Of a stretch of DNA of 64,000 nt, positions 38,617 through 51,419 are shown piece by piece. Both the position numbers and the translations under genes were made by a program. Where the stretch lies: the NCBI GenBank assembly GCA_022605405.1, contig JABYQQ010000003.1, positions 1,178,001-1,242,000 on the forward strand. Direction: 5' to 3'. Below the pieces are notes generated by a model, which did not search any database, was not told where the DNA came from, and saw only the letters and a list, made by a program, of their open reading frames with translations. Origin of the DNA: Earliella scabrosa. Taxonomy: Eukaryota > Basidiomycota > Agaricomycetes > Polyporales > Polyporaceae. How positions within the stretch are numbered: the first letter of the stretch is position 1; each line of letters opens with the position of its first letter.

Positions 38617-39955
38617 GGAAATCGAAGCTCAAGAGTGGTCATCCCTCTGTCGAGCAGTCCCACGGGCACGATACGACGCGTTGATCTGCGTCCTGGCATG
38701 CGTATCGTCCAGCCCAACTGACGTATGATACCTGACATTTTGGACATATACAGTACATACCACTGTCTATCATCATCTCACGCTTACCCACTCATAGTGT
38801 TAGCACACTTGGACTCTACGCCTTTCCACCTCCTACCATATTTTATCCTATCGACAATGGACCAAATACACACTCATCGCTTCCACGTCACGCTCTTTTG
38901 TTGTGAACGCTCACGCTCGCTGTGCGCAAAAAGCTTTCTGTCGTTTTGTTCCACCATCCACGTACCCGAGAAGTCACTGGGAATCGAAATGCAAACGCCA
39001 GTGCAGCCATTCGCCGCACCGCATAGCTACCGTTCTGAATGTGACTTCCAGCAGCCGCACACTCGACAAAAACTTTCGGGTGGTAGACTACAGGGGCCGT
39101 AGTGTGGGTGAAAGTACTGCGGAACTAGTGAAGACGGGCACATATCGGGCCCCAGGCGTGCCTCGACCTGTCACCCGAGGTCTCATGGCCACTCTTTGCA
39201 CAGTGTTGACAGTACCTACCGGTGACATTGGACATTCCACGCCCAATGTCGATCGAGCCGTTCCTAGACGCGACCCGACAACGTCCGTGGAAGGTTGATC
39301 CGACAGTGCATCGGGGGCTCGTGGTAGAACGTTAACGATCGCACCCCTAGGTTCTTTGTCGATGGACGAGTCATGCGCTGTACACCCGAAACCCAAGACT
39401 ACATACAGTGTCTGAAACAAAGTCCATCGTGCGGCCTCGGGGGCCGCCGTCACGAGCACGGCATTGTACAGGTGCGCGGAGAGCCGAACACTGATATCAT
39501 GGAGCGCGGGGTAGGTAGTACGAGTCGCGTATAAAGAAATACGTGTACGCTAGGGGGTATGGGAATAAAGTCTCTGTGTGTGGATCGGGATCGGGGATGG
39601 TGCTGTCCGTGGGTCTGGGTCTGGGGGAGAAAAGAGATTACATACACCTGAGCAGCGAGAGAGGCAGATACATAGTCGCAGCGTGAAATAGTCTGTCCGT
39701 TCTGCGTCTCGGCCGAGGGCATGGGCGTGGGCGTTTGGGGGGCGTAAGTCTCAAGATTCGAGAGTAGGCTCTCCTCCGTCCTCTCTGCTCCTGCTTCCTG
39801 CTCCGCTCCGCTTGCATGCTTCCGCTCACCGCGCGCGACGCTCGTTCGTCAAAGCTTACCGGTCACCAGAAAAGCTCGAGCCGGTCCAGGCTTCTCCCAG
39901 CGCGGGCTTGATAGCCCTTGCCTGCGGAGCGTCGGACCGAGCCTGAGCGCGACGC
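38617..39955. other. 1.3 kb between convergent wall genes
   Basis: This holds the 3' flanks of chitin deacetylase (+) and GH72 (-). All frames are short with no splice-consistent chain, and no repeats or RNAs were recognised. Confidence 0.45.
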
Positions 39956-41974
39956 TCATGCCAGGGTAAGTGCTGAGCCGACGAGGCTGAACAGCACAGC
40001 GACGCCGACGCCGAGCAGAGCCTGGGGGCTGCCGCCGAGGAGGCCGATGGCGCCGTTGTCGCCGCCGCTCCCGCCGTTGTTGCCAGAGCCGCCGCCGTTG
40101 TTGCTGCCGCTGCCGGTGTTGGTGGGTGGTGCGGTGGGCGTGAAGGTCGCGGAGGGGTTCTCGAGGCAGGAGCTCGCGGCGGCGTTGGCGTCGGCGACGT
40201 TCGACGGCGCGTTCTCGTTGATCGTCGCGTTGCCGGAGAAGTCGCACGAGGTCGCGACGCGGTTCGAGAGCTCGTAGAAGCTGCTCATGACGAACGAGAG
40301 CTTGGTGTCTGTGGATGACCGGCGTGAGAACGTGGACATGGGAACCGGCGACTGGGTGCGAACGTACCGGGATCGCAGAATGCGATGCGCCCGTAGGAGC
40401 CCGTGGTGCCGTCAGACGCGATGTCATTGCAGTTACCGCCGACTTGGCCGAGGGAGGAGCAGCCGAAGTCGAGGAGCGCGCCGACGATGTCGCTCGTGTT
40501 GTCGGTTCTCGGCGTGAACACACAGCTCAAGCTGCTCTCCAAGCAGTTGCACGCAGCGTCGTTGGGTGTGGGCGGAAGAGTGGTCGACGCGAGCCAGTTG
40601 TCGTCGTTAGGCGGGCAAGTGCCGAACTGCGTCTCGCCAGCATCGCTCTGGCTGGGGACAGTGGGGAACGTCACCTGGCCGTACTGATCCTCGAGACGAG
40701 TGAAGTCCTCGTTGGGAGTGACCGTGTTGCCGTCGATAGCGACCATACCGAACTCGCCGTCGTTGCTCTGCGCAGGGAAGTAGCTGAAAGCAATTCCTCC
40801 CGACCAGACATCCGACATGGGCTGGCTGAAGATAGTGCCGACTTCAGTCCAGAGACGTGGAGGCTCCCTGACACATCCGAATTCGGAGAGGTAGGCGGGG
40901 ATATTGTAGTCTGCGAACGCCTGGTTTTTGCCGTTGTACGCGGAGGGACTTGCATCGCCGCACCACTCGCTGCGAAACATGAAAGGTGTAACGGGGTCAG
41001 AAAGAGGCGGCGCGGCAGAAACGGATATAGCGGCCAACGTACTAGTTGTTTAGACCAAAGAGGTCGATGGAGGTGGAACCAGAGTTAGAGCCGCCAATAT
41101 CACAGCTGAGGTACTCTGCGAGAGGAAGGACCCAGCTGGAGTCACCGTCAATGGCAGCATAGCCGACGAGTGCTGAAGATTGTATCGAGTCACTGCGCGC
41201 ACGCGGAAGAGGCGCGACGATCAAACGACAGGTTAGTGATGGGCGGTAGGGCTAGTGGCAAGCGCGGAAGCTTACAGGTATGCGCGGACATCCCGGGCGG
41301 CGGCCTTGATGAAGGCCGCTGCACCCGTACCCTCCGGACCAACGATAACTTCATTCCCGACGTTGTAGGCAAGGACGTTGTCGTACTTGTTGAACGCGTT
41401 GATAGTACCGAGGTAGAGGTCGAGAAGGTTCGTCGTCCATGACGGGCTCCGACGGTCGATGGATCCGTTTACAGGGAGTGCGAGGTCGATGCTGAGCAGT
41501 AGTCGGTGTGAGCTGAACGCACCTTGATGCTACGAACAGGGCGACGGAGAACGCACATGGTGTAGATGCCGGCCTGGCTGAGTGCATTCATGCACGTATC
41601 GTGGTTACCTGCAGAGTCGACGCTATACACACGGACGGCGTTGACGCCTAGTCGCTGGAGGAAGGGAATATCACGCTGGCAGGCGGCGCCGTCGACGAGG
41701 GGGTCGATGAAAGTGGAGGGCTCGGAGAAGGGATTATTCGGGTCGGTCGAAAGTTCGCCTGGATCGTCGGAGTGAACATTCGGGTATGGCGAGGAATGCA
41801 GGTCTACGCACCTTGCTCCTGGTAAGCAATGCCCTTAATGAAGAAGCGAGTCCCATCCGGATTGTAGAGGTACCGCCCCGACCGGGTGACTTTTGGAAGG
41901 GCGTAGGCTCCCCCGGCGAGAGCGAGGACGCCCGCGGTGAGAGCAGCGAGACGAGAGAAGCGTTGGGAGAGCAT
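39956..41974 (-). CDS. 1,3-beta-glucanosyltransferase (GH72, GAS/GEL type)
   Basis: Six exons (41974-41812, 41758-41557, 41491-41276, 41192-41043, 40969-40368, 40308-39956) give 561 residues. A signal peptide (LAALTAGVLALAGGAYA) precedes GRYLYNPDGTRFFIKGIAYQ. The catalytic pair is in YNVGNEV (acid/base Glu) and YLSEFGC (nucleophile Glu). Other landmarks are LGVNAVRVYSVD, SALVGYAAIDGD and WSGGIAFSYF. A Cys-rich X8/CBM43 module follows (CNCLESSLSCVF ... FGCSSLGQVGGNCNDI). The Gly/Asn/Ser linker and final hydrophobic tail (LLGVGVAVLFSLVGSALTLA) form a GPI signal. The enzyme elongates beta-1,3-glucan chains at the cell surface. Confidence 0.96.
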
Positions 41975-42258
41975 TAGACCTCTGTAGAGGCGTGAAGGAT
42001 CGTAAGAGGAGGAGAAGGGGCCCCAGAGACGGAAGGGCAGCGAATAGGTTTAAGTAATAGGGAGGGAAGGCGGTGGAATGGTCCGGCCTGGTGCGCTCAC
42101 TCTTGGGCCTTTTAGGATCGAGCGCGAAGCGGGGCAGGCGACAGTCGAAGACACGGCTCAGCCACTCGTCCCTCGCCCCAGCCAAGACGCCCCGGCGTTC
42201 ATTCCCCGCACTCCCGGAGCGCCCAGTTTGCCACACGCGCCGAGGCGTTATATCTATC

Positions 42259-42352
42259 GCCCGCCTAGCTCAATCGGATAGAGCGTCAGACTCTTACTGT
42301 GTCAGGCATTGAGGCGATCTGAAGGCTGCGAGTTCGACCCTCGCGGTGGGCT
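42259..42352 (+). tRNA. tRNA-Lys(CUU) with 20-nt intron, copy 3
   Basis: The mature sequence matches the minus-strand copies at 11215 and 24477. The intron is CTGTGTCAGGCATTGAGGCG between positions 37 and 38. It sits in the 680-bp gap upstream of GH72 and downstream of the SUR7-like gene. Confidence 0.93.
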
Positions 42353-42652
42353 AGAGATACATTTTGGCTGCCCCTGCTCTCCTCTCCGACTGAGGATGGA
42401 CACGATGCGACCAAGTATATGCCTCGCCCGGCCCTCGAAATCCCTCGAGGACACCGAAAAAGGGTGTATCTTCTCATCTAGGTATTCATATACATCGCAC
42501 TCAATACATAGCGGGTCGTAAAATTAGTGTCCTCGTAGCAGTTATCGTTCGTTACGTCGTGACCCAAGGGAAGGTCGGTAAAAGTCCCGCTTCGGTGCGA
42601 ACTTCAGCCTCGGTACGTGCAGCAGCTGACGAAAGCTCCTCAGTGTCCGACT
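42353..42652. other. Intergenic after tRNA copy 3
   Basis: Apart from the T-run, nothing is recognised. A frame reading SDTEELSSAAARTEAEV on the minus strand could be an alternative SUR7-like tail, but no in-phase intron of normal size joins it. Confidence 0.4.
42362..42365 (+). terminator. Pol III T-run after tRNA-Lys copy 3
   Basis: TTTT ten bases past the tRNA 3' end, the minimal Pol III stop. Confidence 0.5.
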
Positions 42653-43738
42653 TTACGGGACGACGGCGAAAAGGAGAGCATACCTGATCATGTATGGCAA
42701 TATAGAAATCAGAATGCAGGCCCAGGAAGCCCACACAAGATAAATAGCACTGCCTGTAGAGACGACGATACCGAGCGGCACAGGCGAGCCTTCAGGTCCG
42801 ACCATAAGCTCGTTGACGCTCTCGGCCTTCCTGATGATGACCGTCCAAATGGTTGCACCGATGAGCAGAGCGATGGCGGCTATTACGGCGAAGGCTGTCG
42901 ATAGCAGGAACAGCAGCGTGTGTTTTAAGAATCCCCTGTAGGTCAAAAGTGAGAACACAAGCATGGACGAGCGTAGGATTGGACAAACGTGATGAGAGCC
43001 AGCGCAGTAGCTACCGTGCCGATGATGATGAGGTAGTATGCTGCATGTGTGAATCCACCCAGGTAGTCCGAGTCGATGAATGTGCCCTGAGTGATGATTG
43101 CGGTGGTGAACTGGGTGTAGTTCCCGAGCATGTCTGCTGTGATCGCGGTCAGCGGCCGAAACCTATATGCCGCCGAGACATTGGAGCAGATGCCCTGCGA
43201 ATCGTCGACATAGCCGCAGTGAGAGTACAGTCCGAACTTGTACAACTGGCGTAGACCTTGCTGGTTTTCGAGGGGAGCAGACGCGTTGTCCGTGTAGAGG
43301 CCCTGGATGGGGTCTCCGAGCGCGACAGCGAGGCCTTGCCTAACTGGGATGAGCAAGGATTATGAAGTCACAGAATAGCTAACACGCACCCATATCCAGA
43401 CACGTTGACTTGGACCTGCGCAGCTCACGCGTCAACCCCAGTGCCTCTCATGCCGATGTTTGGTCTCGAATCACCATAGAAATGCCTCGAGGGACGGACG
43501 AGGTGTTGATTTGGCCAACCTAGCATCGGGCGATCGGTAAGCGGGTGATAACTGCAATCAGGAAGGTGATCACGACACGAACATGCGTGAATATGAGCAT
43601 TAGCAGCGCTGCGAGGCTTCCGTGGTGTAGCCGGTCAGTCACAGAACGCAGAACAGCATGCACACGCCCGAAAAGCGAGGGGTGTTACGGCACTCACGAG
43701 AGGACGGACGCTGAGCCGATGCATATTTCGCCTCGCAT
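42653..43738 (-). CDS. SUR7/PalI-like four-span membrane protein
   Basis: Six exons (43738-43698, 43616-43583, 43519-43475, 43415-43390, 43339-42989, 42935-42653) give 259 residues. Four spans are visible: SSLAALLMLIFTHV; AAYYLIIIGTVATALALIT; LLFLLSTAFAVIAAIALLIG; and IVVSTGSAIYLVWASWACIL. The first extracellular loop carries GLYSHCGYVDD then GICS, the paired-Cys motif of the SUR7/PalI (claudin-like) family. Members mark eisosomes or act in alkaline pH sensing; which applies here is open. Exons 2-4 are only 34, 45 and 26 nt. The acceptor TTAG before GCAAGGC was preferred over CAG five bases earlier because the latter gives a stop. It diverges from ATG26 (383 bp). Confidence 0.82.
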
Positions 43739-44121
43739 GTTCTACGGGAGCGGCGGACGGGGAGAGTGGGGGAGGAGGAGGGAATCCAGGGCGGCTGCGG
43801 GAGAGATGAACGGACAGAAGAGCCTCGAGGATGCCTGACGCGACGTGCGCGCCGTGTCGCACAAAGTCACCTGCTTGGCCCACCGCAGACTCCTGCCATT
43901 GCCAAAACGGGCGACCCCAGGCTTCGCGTACAATGGGCGCCTGCGGCGTATGCGCCTGTAGCGTGCGTGTGTGGCGGACTCGCGCATCCCCTTCGCAGCC
44001 TCAGCCCTCCAGCTATGCCTGTCTGAGCTCCGCTTTCTTCCACTAGTTTCTGCCGTTCTCGTGTGTCTCAACTCGCTGCCTCTGTGCGCACCCTTCATAT
44101 CCTCATATAAGTAATATCATC
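43739..44121. promoter_or_regulatory. Shared divergent promoter of SUR7-like gene and ATG26
   Basis: A 383-bp spacer between two starts on opposite strands. No strong TATA was fixed. Sharing a promoter could link two membrane genes, but this is inference. Confidence 0.35.
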
Positions 44122-47100
44122 ATGGCGCAAGACGGACGACCCGATTCCCCGGCAGTCACCCCCGGCAGTACCCCCACCATTGCGCTCTTCCCTGCTACAG
44201 AATCGACCTCCGGAGACATCAATACGGACTCCAAAGGCGGTGTTGTCAAGCGCGCCATGGAGAAGACTGCGAGCAAGCTTGGCCGAGGGAAACCCGGGCT
44301 CTCTCAAAGCCAGCCGGCCTTGCCACAGCCTGGCCATGGACGCATGTTTAGCCTCACGAGGGGGAAAGGCAAAGAGCGACAGATTGAAGGTATGTGTCCT
44401 TCACTCCCTTGGATTTAGGAAGGCTATTCACCAATATTGACGGGACTAGGAGACCTTCCGACTTCACGCTCCCAGCAGCTATCCTCCCCTCCATCGTCAC
44501 CTCCACTTTCACCTCGCAAACACCCTCGCACCTCTGGAACCGGTGATGATGAATCTCCCTTTATTACACCCGGCTCGCCCTCCATGGGTCCCAACCGACC
44601 AGAGAATCTCATATTCCGAGGATTCCGATCAGTACGTTCGCGCTCCATGCGTCCGGCATGTGTTTCGCGTCATAGCTCACGCCGTTCTCGTGTTAGATGC
44701 ACGCCGGCACGCAGAGCTTTATTCAAGCGTTGCAGGCAGTACCATGGGCCGAAGACCAGGACAACGATGACGAGTACATGAACCATGATGTCACTCCAGC
44801 CGAGGCGGAGAGCGACGAGGACGACAGGAAAGGTGAGGTCGTTCCACAGCAGTCATCTCCACTGTTATGAACATGTTCCTCCCAGTCAATCGTCTCACCT
44901 CCTCCATTCATGCCATCTATCGTCCTCTGGCGCGCTTCAGAAGGGGCGAGCCCTCCGCGTCCTCACATCGCACAGCCAAGAGCCCTGACCTTCCTAGCGT
45001 ATCCGACTCCGAGGACACGCCTAGAACCGATGACTCCCTGCCTTCAGACGAAGATACGGAGGGCGACTTTGACCATCCAGTTGGGGGCGTCATTACCGAC
45101 CATAGTCACGCCGGACGGGTGTCACCCGAGACTATCCCCGACTTGGACGGCTCAGTCCCAGACGTTTCCTCTATGAGGGATAGGACTACTAGCAGAGCTG
45201 GTAGTATGGTCACTGTCAAGCCGAACCGTCGAGCACAACTGGCGGGGAAGTTGCGCGACGTCTTTGAACTCGAGGACATTCAGGAGGTGGTAGCAGGTAA
45301 GGTTGTTGCCTTCACGGTTCGAGTGACACTGCTTATATGTCCCACGTGAAGAAATGCCGTGCTGGTTGCTTCGCTCGGTTTGTGAGTGAATCTCTGCTAG
45401 AATTCCGTGGCGCGCAAGACTCATCTTGTGACAGTGCTGCAGGGATATATGTACCTTACAGACGCATATATCTGCTTCTTTGCTCATTTACCGTCTCGAG
45501 AGGTTCGTGTGTTCATATGTTTGTGCCTGTTTCGATGAACTCACTGTCCCCTAGGACCAGACTCTCAAGAGTGGATCACTTCTCAAGAAAGCTCAGCGTA
45601 CGAAGCGGTGGATCAGGCATTGGTTCATCCTGAAGAACGATGTCCTCTCTTGGTATCAGTCCTCCTCGGTATGTCCCCCTTCCCCCACGCAGGACCTAGA
45701 CTGTGTTACTAACGCCACTTCAGGATCCATATTTCCCGCATGGTGTTGTGGACCTTCGTTACGCAATCAGCTGCGAGCCTGTGGACCAGAAGGACATCCG
45801 TCTTCGGACGCATCAGAAGTCTATCCGGTTGTCTGCGGACTCGGTGCCTAGTCGTGACGAATGGGTGAAAGCGATTCGGAAGGTCATGCTCAAGGCGCAG
45901 AACATGGGTGACACCATCAAGGTGTGTGCACAAGCCCGGTTAAGTTGCTATCTCGCTAACTCTCGCTCAGATTGCTATTCCATACCCCACCGTAGTCGAT
46001 GTCGAACGGTCGAATGCGATGGACTTCAGCGAGACAATCGAGATAAAGGTCCAAGACAAGAGCATGGACTTGGCCCTGGACTCTTACTTCTTCGCATACT
46101 TCCCCGACCTTCCTGCCGCGCTGGAACAGATTCGTGATGCCGTCCGTACCTACAGGACTACCTCGTCTTCACCACATTCCCCGATGGTAGTCGATACCAC
46201 AGCCGGACGCTCCCCCACTGCCCGCGCTGGTGACCGTGCGCAGACTGCTCCTGTGGTCGAGCAAGGGACAAAGCCTCCATCGACTTTCCGATTGAGTTCC
46301 TTGCTCAAGCCCTTGCAAGAGACCTTGCCGATAGGGCGCTCATTTAGCGCCCCGAGTGGCAACGACACGAACAACGAGGAGTTCACCCACATAGTCAAAC
46401 GGACCGGTTCGTCGTTTGTACCCGTCACGACCCAGCCAGGGACAACCCCTCCCAATGAAGGTGAGCCTTCAGGGCGGCCCGACCCCCTTCATTCATCGGC
46501 CTCGAGTCTAACTGCCGCCCCCACACCCACACCCTCTGACCACACCTATCCTCCGTCCACGTTCGCGTCGAGCGTAGACATTCGCGGCTCTGCGGCAAAG
46601 GATTCGGCCAGCGGAACCGGATGGTCTGTCGGCATCCCCTCTATACCCTCTTGGCTGCGGTCGCCCTCGCGAAGCTTGTTTGGGACTCCTTCAACGAGCG
46701 TGCGGCCGGCCATAGCGCATGCGACTACGATGCTCGCACAGCTCCCGTCGGTGACGGAGGTGGTGTCCACAAGTGGGTCATCGTCCCGAAAGCCAACGAA
46801 TAGTACGTCAACGAGTAGCGGCGACTTTGGATACTTCAGCATGGTCGAGACACCGGAGACGACGGCGGAGGCTCAGACTGCGATCGAGAAGTTTCGCCAA
46901 GCTTTCGCGCTTGACGACAAGGAGAGCCTACTTGGCAGTAAGTTCTCATTCTCGCCCACGCCTCGGGTTTGCTAACTCAATCTTGACAGTCTTCCCTGGG
47001 TACCTCTTCCGCATGCTCCCGGTGTACGGCCGCCTCTATGTGTCCACCAACTACTTCTGTTTCAAGTCGAGTGGAGCTCTGAACTCCAGGACACGAGTAT

Positions 47101-49420
47101 GTCGGTCTTCCTACCGGAGTGCGGCCACGACGCTTACAGCTTGACTTCAGATGATATTGCCCCTGAAAGACATCTTGGCTACCGAGAAGCAGAAGTCTTA
47201 CCGCTTCGCTCATTACGGTCTCGTCATCATCGTGAAAGGTCACGAGGAGCTGTTCTTCGAGTTTGTTGACGAAGAACGCCGAGACGAATTCGTCGCCGTC
47301 ATCCAACGTCAACTCGAAGAGGTCCGGCGCCGCCTGAACTCTGGCGATGCGCGTACGTCTGCATCCCCCTGCCACGATGCCCTGATCCTGGAGGAGTTCG
47401 GCTCTCGGCACCCATTGGACTTGAGCGAATCCCAGACAAGCCTGTCGGAATCCGCACCGGCGTATATGTTCACCTCGCAGTCGTCCACGTTCCTTTCGTT
47501 CAAACCCGACAAATCGCTGCACTTCACCTTCCTCACCATCGGTTCGAGGGGCGATGTACAGCCATACATTGCCCTCGCTAAGGGCCTGCTTGCGGACGGA
47601 CATCGCGTTCGGATCGCCACCCACGGCGAGTTCAGAGAGTGGGTCGAGTCGGTGAGTGCCCCGCTTCTCTGCGCATATCGCTTTGGCTGAATACCTTGCA
47701 GCATGGCATTGAATTCGGCTACGTCGGGGGCGATCCTGCTGAATTGATGCGTATATGCGTTGAGAACGGCACCTTTACTGTCGCCTTCCTCAGGGAAGGT
47801 GTCCAGAAGGTGAACGAGTTCCGGTGTTTCTTGCGTTTCATCGACTGACGTCACTTCTAGTTCCGTGGATGGATAGACGATCTTCTCAAGACGTCCTGGG
47901 AAGCATGCCAGGGTACTGACGTTCTTGTGGAGAGCCCGAGTGCGATGGCTGGGTATCACATCGCCGAGGCGTTGAAGATACCTTACTTCCGAGCATTCAC
48001 CATGACTTGGTCGCGGACAAGGTGAACCTGGCATCTCGAGGATACCTAAGTGTTTGCTGATGATCGACCCAGAGCATATCCTCATGCTTTCGCGGTCCCT
48101 GAGAACAAGGTGAGTGCGAGGTCGTCCAGTTTGCAGCGCATTTACTTACCTGCTTGCTAGATGGGAGGCAACTACAACTATATGGTAAGGCACATCTGAC
48201 GGGATTGGCGCACTGACCAATAACTCCCCTCTAGACCTATGTACTCTTTGACCAGGTCTTCTGGCGAGGAACTGCGGGACAGATCAATCGCTGGCGTAGA
48301 CACACGCTTGGACTGCCAAGCACAAGCTTAGACAAGATGGAGCCCCACAAGATCCCATTCCTTTACAACTTCAGCCCTACTGTCGTGCCCCGTCCGTTGG
48401 ATTGGCCCGAATGGATTCGTGTGACTGGTAAGACTCTTCTCCTCTCCGGACCACACGGGGATCTGATATTTGATAGGTTACTGGTTCCTCGACGATGCTG
48501 ACGTGAGCTCGAAGAAATGGGAGCCTCCGCAAGATCTGCTTGACTTCATGAACCTCGCGCGCAAGGCGAACAAGAAGGTTGTCTACATAGGCTTTGGCAG
48601 CATCGTCGTTCCCGATCCCAAGGCCATGACACGCTGTGTCATCGAAGCGATCGTTCAGAGTGGCGTGCATGCTATCTTGTCCAAGGGCTGGTCTGACCGT
48701 CTGGTGAAAGATGCACCAGCACAGACTGAGCCCGAGGAACCTCTACCGAAGCAGATCTACCCAATATCGTCGATCCCTCACGACTGGCTGTTCAAGCAGA
48801 TTGACGCTGCTTGCCATCATGGAGGTGCGGGGACAACAGGTGCAAGCTTGAGGGGTGAGTGCATTACATATCATGGTCAATGGCTGAGTGTGTGGCTCAT
48901 CATCATGCAGCTGGAATCCCCACGATCATCAAGCCTTTCTTTGGTGATCAGTTCTTCTGGGCCGATCGAGTCGAAGCCCTTGGCATCGGTGCTGCAGTCC
49001 GCAAGCTGACTGTAGATAGCCTTGCGGATGCTCTGCACGAAGCAACGACCAACCAGAAGCTCATCGAACGAGCGAAGCTGGTTGGTGAACAAATCCGAGC
49101 GGTATGTTTCATTGGCATTACTACCAATGTGTGTCATCTCACAAAGAATGCAGGAGAACGGCGTGGCTACTGCTATCGAGGCGATCTACCGCGACCTGGA
49201 ATATGCGCGCTCGCTCATCAAAGGCGCTGCCCAACGCGACGCACAGATCGAGCCAGAGGAATACTTCGACGCCGAGCATGCTACTATCCGGGACTATCCT
49301 GCTTCGTCTACGCCTCCTGAGCACCCAAGCCCTAGCTGCTCTGCAAGCGGCGCTGTTAGTGACTGGAGCGTTATCTCGGACTCTGACGAACCTGAACATG
49401 AGTCGCGCTCATCCCCCTAA
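44122..49420 (+). CDS. ATG26: Sterol 3-beta-glucosyltransferase
   Basis: Nineteen exons close in phase to 1446 residues. Order: disordered N-terminus; first GRAM ([32 protein letters not shown], about 310-365); PH domain ([20 protein letters not shown], about 366-475); disordered Ser/Thr/Pro stretch; second GRAM ([22 protein letters not shown], about 790); GT1 glycosyltransferase from about 950, with [35 protein letters not shown] and the donor-site [13 protein letters not shown] (about 1280). It transfers glucose from UDP-glucose to ergosterol; in some yeasts it acts in pexophagy through the GRAM/PH lipid binding. A 24-nt exon (48161-48184) and a 30-nt exon (45352-45381) are both multiples of three. 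The tail is Ser/Glu-rich. Confidence 0.97.
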
Positions 49421-49624
49421 TGACACCCCACATAGATGGATCTCCCGCAACCTTATGCATATCTAACACCTCCTTCCCTGTGACGAACTCTCAATATCGT
49501 AATTCGGCCTGTGTATAGGGTTTAGATGTGCGCTCCCTCGACCTTGTATAGTGTTACTGTATCATGTACTGTGCTTTGCCTCAATGGTCATCCTCTGCTC
49601 CCCCATGCTATCCATCATACACCC

Positions 49625-51192
49625 CTACATCGCGGCCCCCGCGGACTCGTCCTTGTAATGCTCGTCGAATATGCGCTTGCTGAACTGCCCGAAGTTCTCC
49701 TTGGCCGAGAGCTGCTGGTCGACGTTGGGCTGCATGAACAGCGCGAACGTCTCGCGCGAGATGCGCTCCGCGTTAGGGGCCGCACCGACGCGCACGCAGT
49801 GCGGCGTCGCGCGCAGCTTGCCCGCGGTCGCGAGCTCGAGCGCCTCCCCGGTCTGGAACGCGAGGCAATCTACGGGAATCGAGACCTTGGTGAGTGCACC
49901 GCCGCGGGTGCGAATGTAGAGACCGGAGGTGGGAGAAGGAGACTGGACGACGGCGGGTTCTCCTCCTGACGCTCCCCGGTCGAGGTACATGGCCTGCATT
50001 GGATGACATGTGAGTCTAGATCGTGTGCAATCCTCTGACAACACGATGTCACTTACCGAGCACAGGCCTGTGAGAAGAGAGTGGTCGAGGTGGAAACCAC
50101 ACCAGCTGTCGATAGCTTCGTCCTCTGCGGGCAGAGGGTTCTCAGGCGAGGGCGGGAAGTAGTGCAGCAGCCGCGCTTTGACGGTTTGCGAAGACGAGAT
50201 GAGGTCAGCCAAGGAAAGGGAGGAGTCCGAGAGATAGGATGACGCTGTAGAGATTCTGGTGAGTCACGTACATGTAACGGGTTTATCGCGACCTACCGAA
50301 AGGCTGGCATGCTACTGCAAGCTGGCAGCCAACCTTGAATACGAAGCTGGATGGGGTGGAAGCCCTTGAGCATAGAGAGCCGAAAGCAGGGGAAGTTGAA
50401 GACTCACCGGCCGAGATCCTTGAACGCCTCTTCGAAGTCTTGGACTTCCGGAGTACTACTCGGCCCTATAGTCAGTGTGAGTGATGAGATGTCCCGCGAA
50501 CATAGCACGTAAGCTCACAGATGTTCTTCCCGTAGTACTCGGGATATGCCGCCCGGAGCTCGTTGGAAACATTTGGCTCGTCCAGTACCGGATTGGCGTA
50601 ATAGGATCCCTTCATAGTATCTGCATGGCCAAGTCAAATTCCGCGAGATGATGCGAGTGAGTGTATGTGCTAACCTGGTTTGCCGTTCATGATTTCCTGG
50701 TAGCACGAGTCGGATGAGACAATTGCCCGCGACAACCTCTTAAAACCTCACCTTGCCATGAGACCACCCAAAACTAGATCCGAGTGAGAACATAGTCGAA
50801 GATAGTGTACAGAGAACCACACCAACCTATATCTGCTCTTGGGATCCGCATATTTCTCTCTTGTGGTGGGATCTAGGTTGGCGAAACGATACGCGAGGCG
50901 AAGCAGTCTCTCCCGGGCAGGTGCATAGTTCGGAGGCAAGTCGCGAACAATCACGATACCCAAGCTATCCGGCTGGGACCCGAAGGCCTTCTCTGCCACA
51001 AGGTGAGCTGTGGCACGTTGTACATGCAACGATAACTGTCCGCTCACCAATCGAAGGTGTCAGCGACAAGGGAGAGGACACGAGCGTGTTGTAGGATATA
51101 GAGACAGCACCCTCCGCTGTCAAGGTGATAGGACTGGCACCAGCCACCGTCGCCATTGTCCTTCTGACGATAGTCCTTGCGACGGAGAACAT
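49625..51192 (-). CDS. 2OG-Fe(II) oxygenase family protein
   Basis: About nine exons encode roughly 360 residues. It begins MFSVARTIVRRTMATVAG, possibly a mitochondrial presequence; an in-frame Met 14 codons upstream (51234) is an alternative. Landmarks: GIVIVRDLPPNY, LRLAYRFANLD, KSRYRFGWSHGKE, KGSYYANPV, then the iron site GFHLDHSLLTGL (HxD), the distal His in RATPHCVRV and the 2OG-binding Arg in ISRETFALFMQP. The fold is that of isopenicillin-N-synthase-like oxygenases, although the N-terminal sequence is unlike plant or penicillin enzymes. The substrate is unknown. No secondary-metabolism genes surround it, so a housekeeping role is more likely than a cluster role. Confidence 0.85.
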
Positions 51193-51419
51193 GGGACTCG
51201 AGGCTTGAAGTTGGAGACAATCGTACAGCCACAAGGTGGGTCGTTGATACCGCGCATCTGGAGCTAAGATCGCTGACCCGGATCTAGGGTCTAGATCTGG
51301 TCTTCACTCTACCAGTTTCGAAAGTAGTACATAGTACACGGCTATCTATAAGTTATCCGGGCTCGATAGGAAAGCGTCCCAGGGGAGATGATACAGTACA
51401 TATGTACTCCGGTATGTAA

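Noticed and set aside
42651..42683. Extra final intron in the SUR7-like gene leading to an acidic tail
   Set aside because: The intron would be only 33 nt and the acidic frame is out of phase with the donor; reading through to the stop at 42653 is simpler.
49625..51192. Secondary-metabolite cluster marked by the 2OG oxygenase
   Set aside because: Neighbours are RIC1 and ATG26, both housekeeping; no synthase, P450 or transporter is adjacent.
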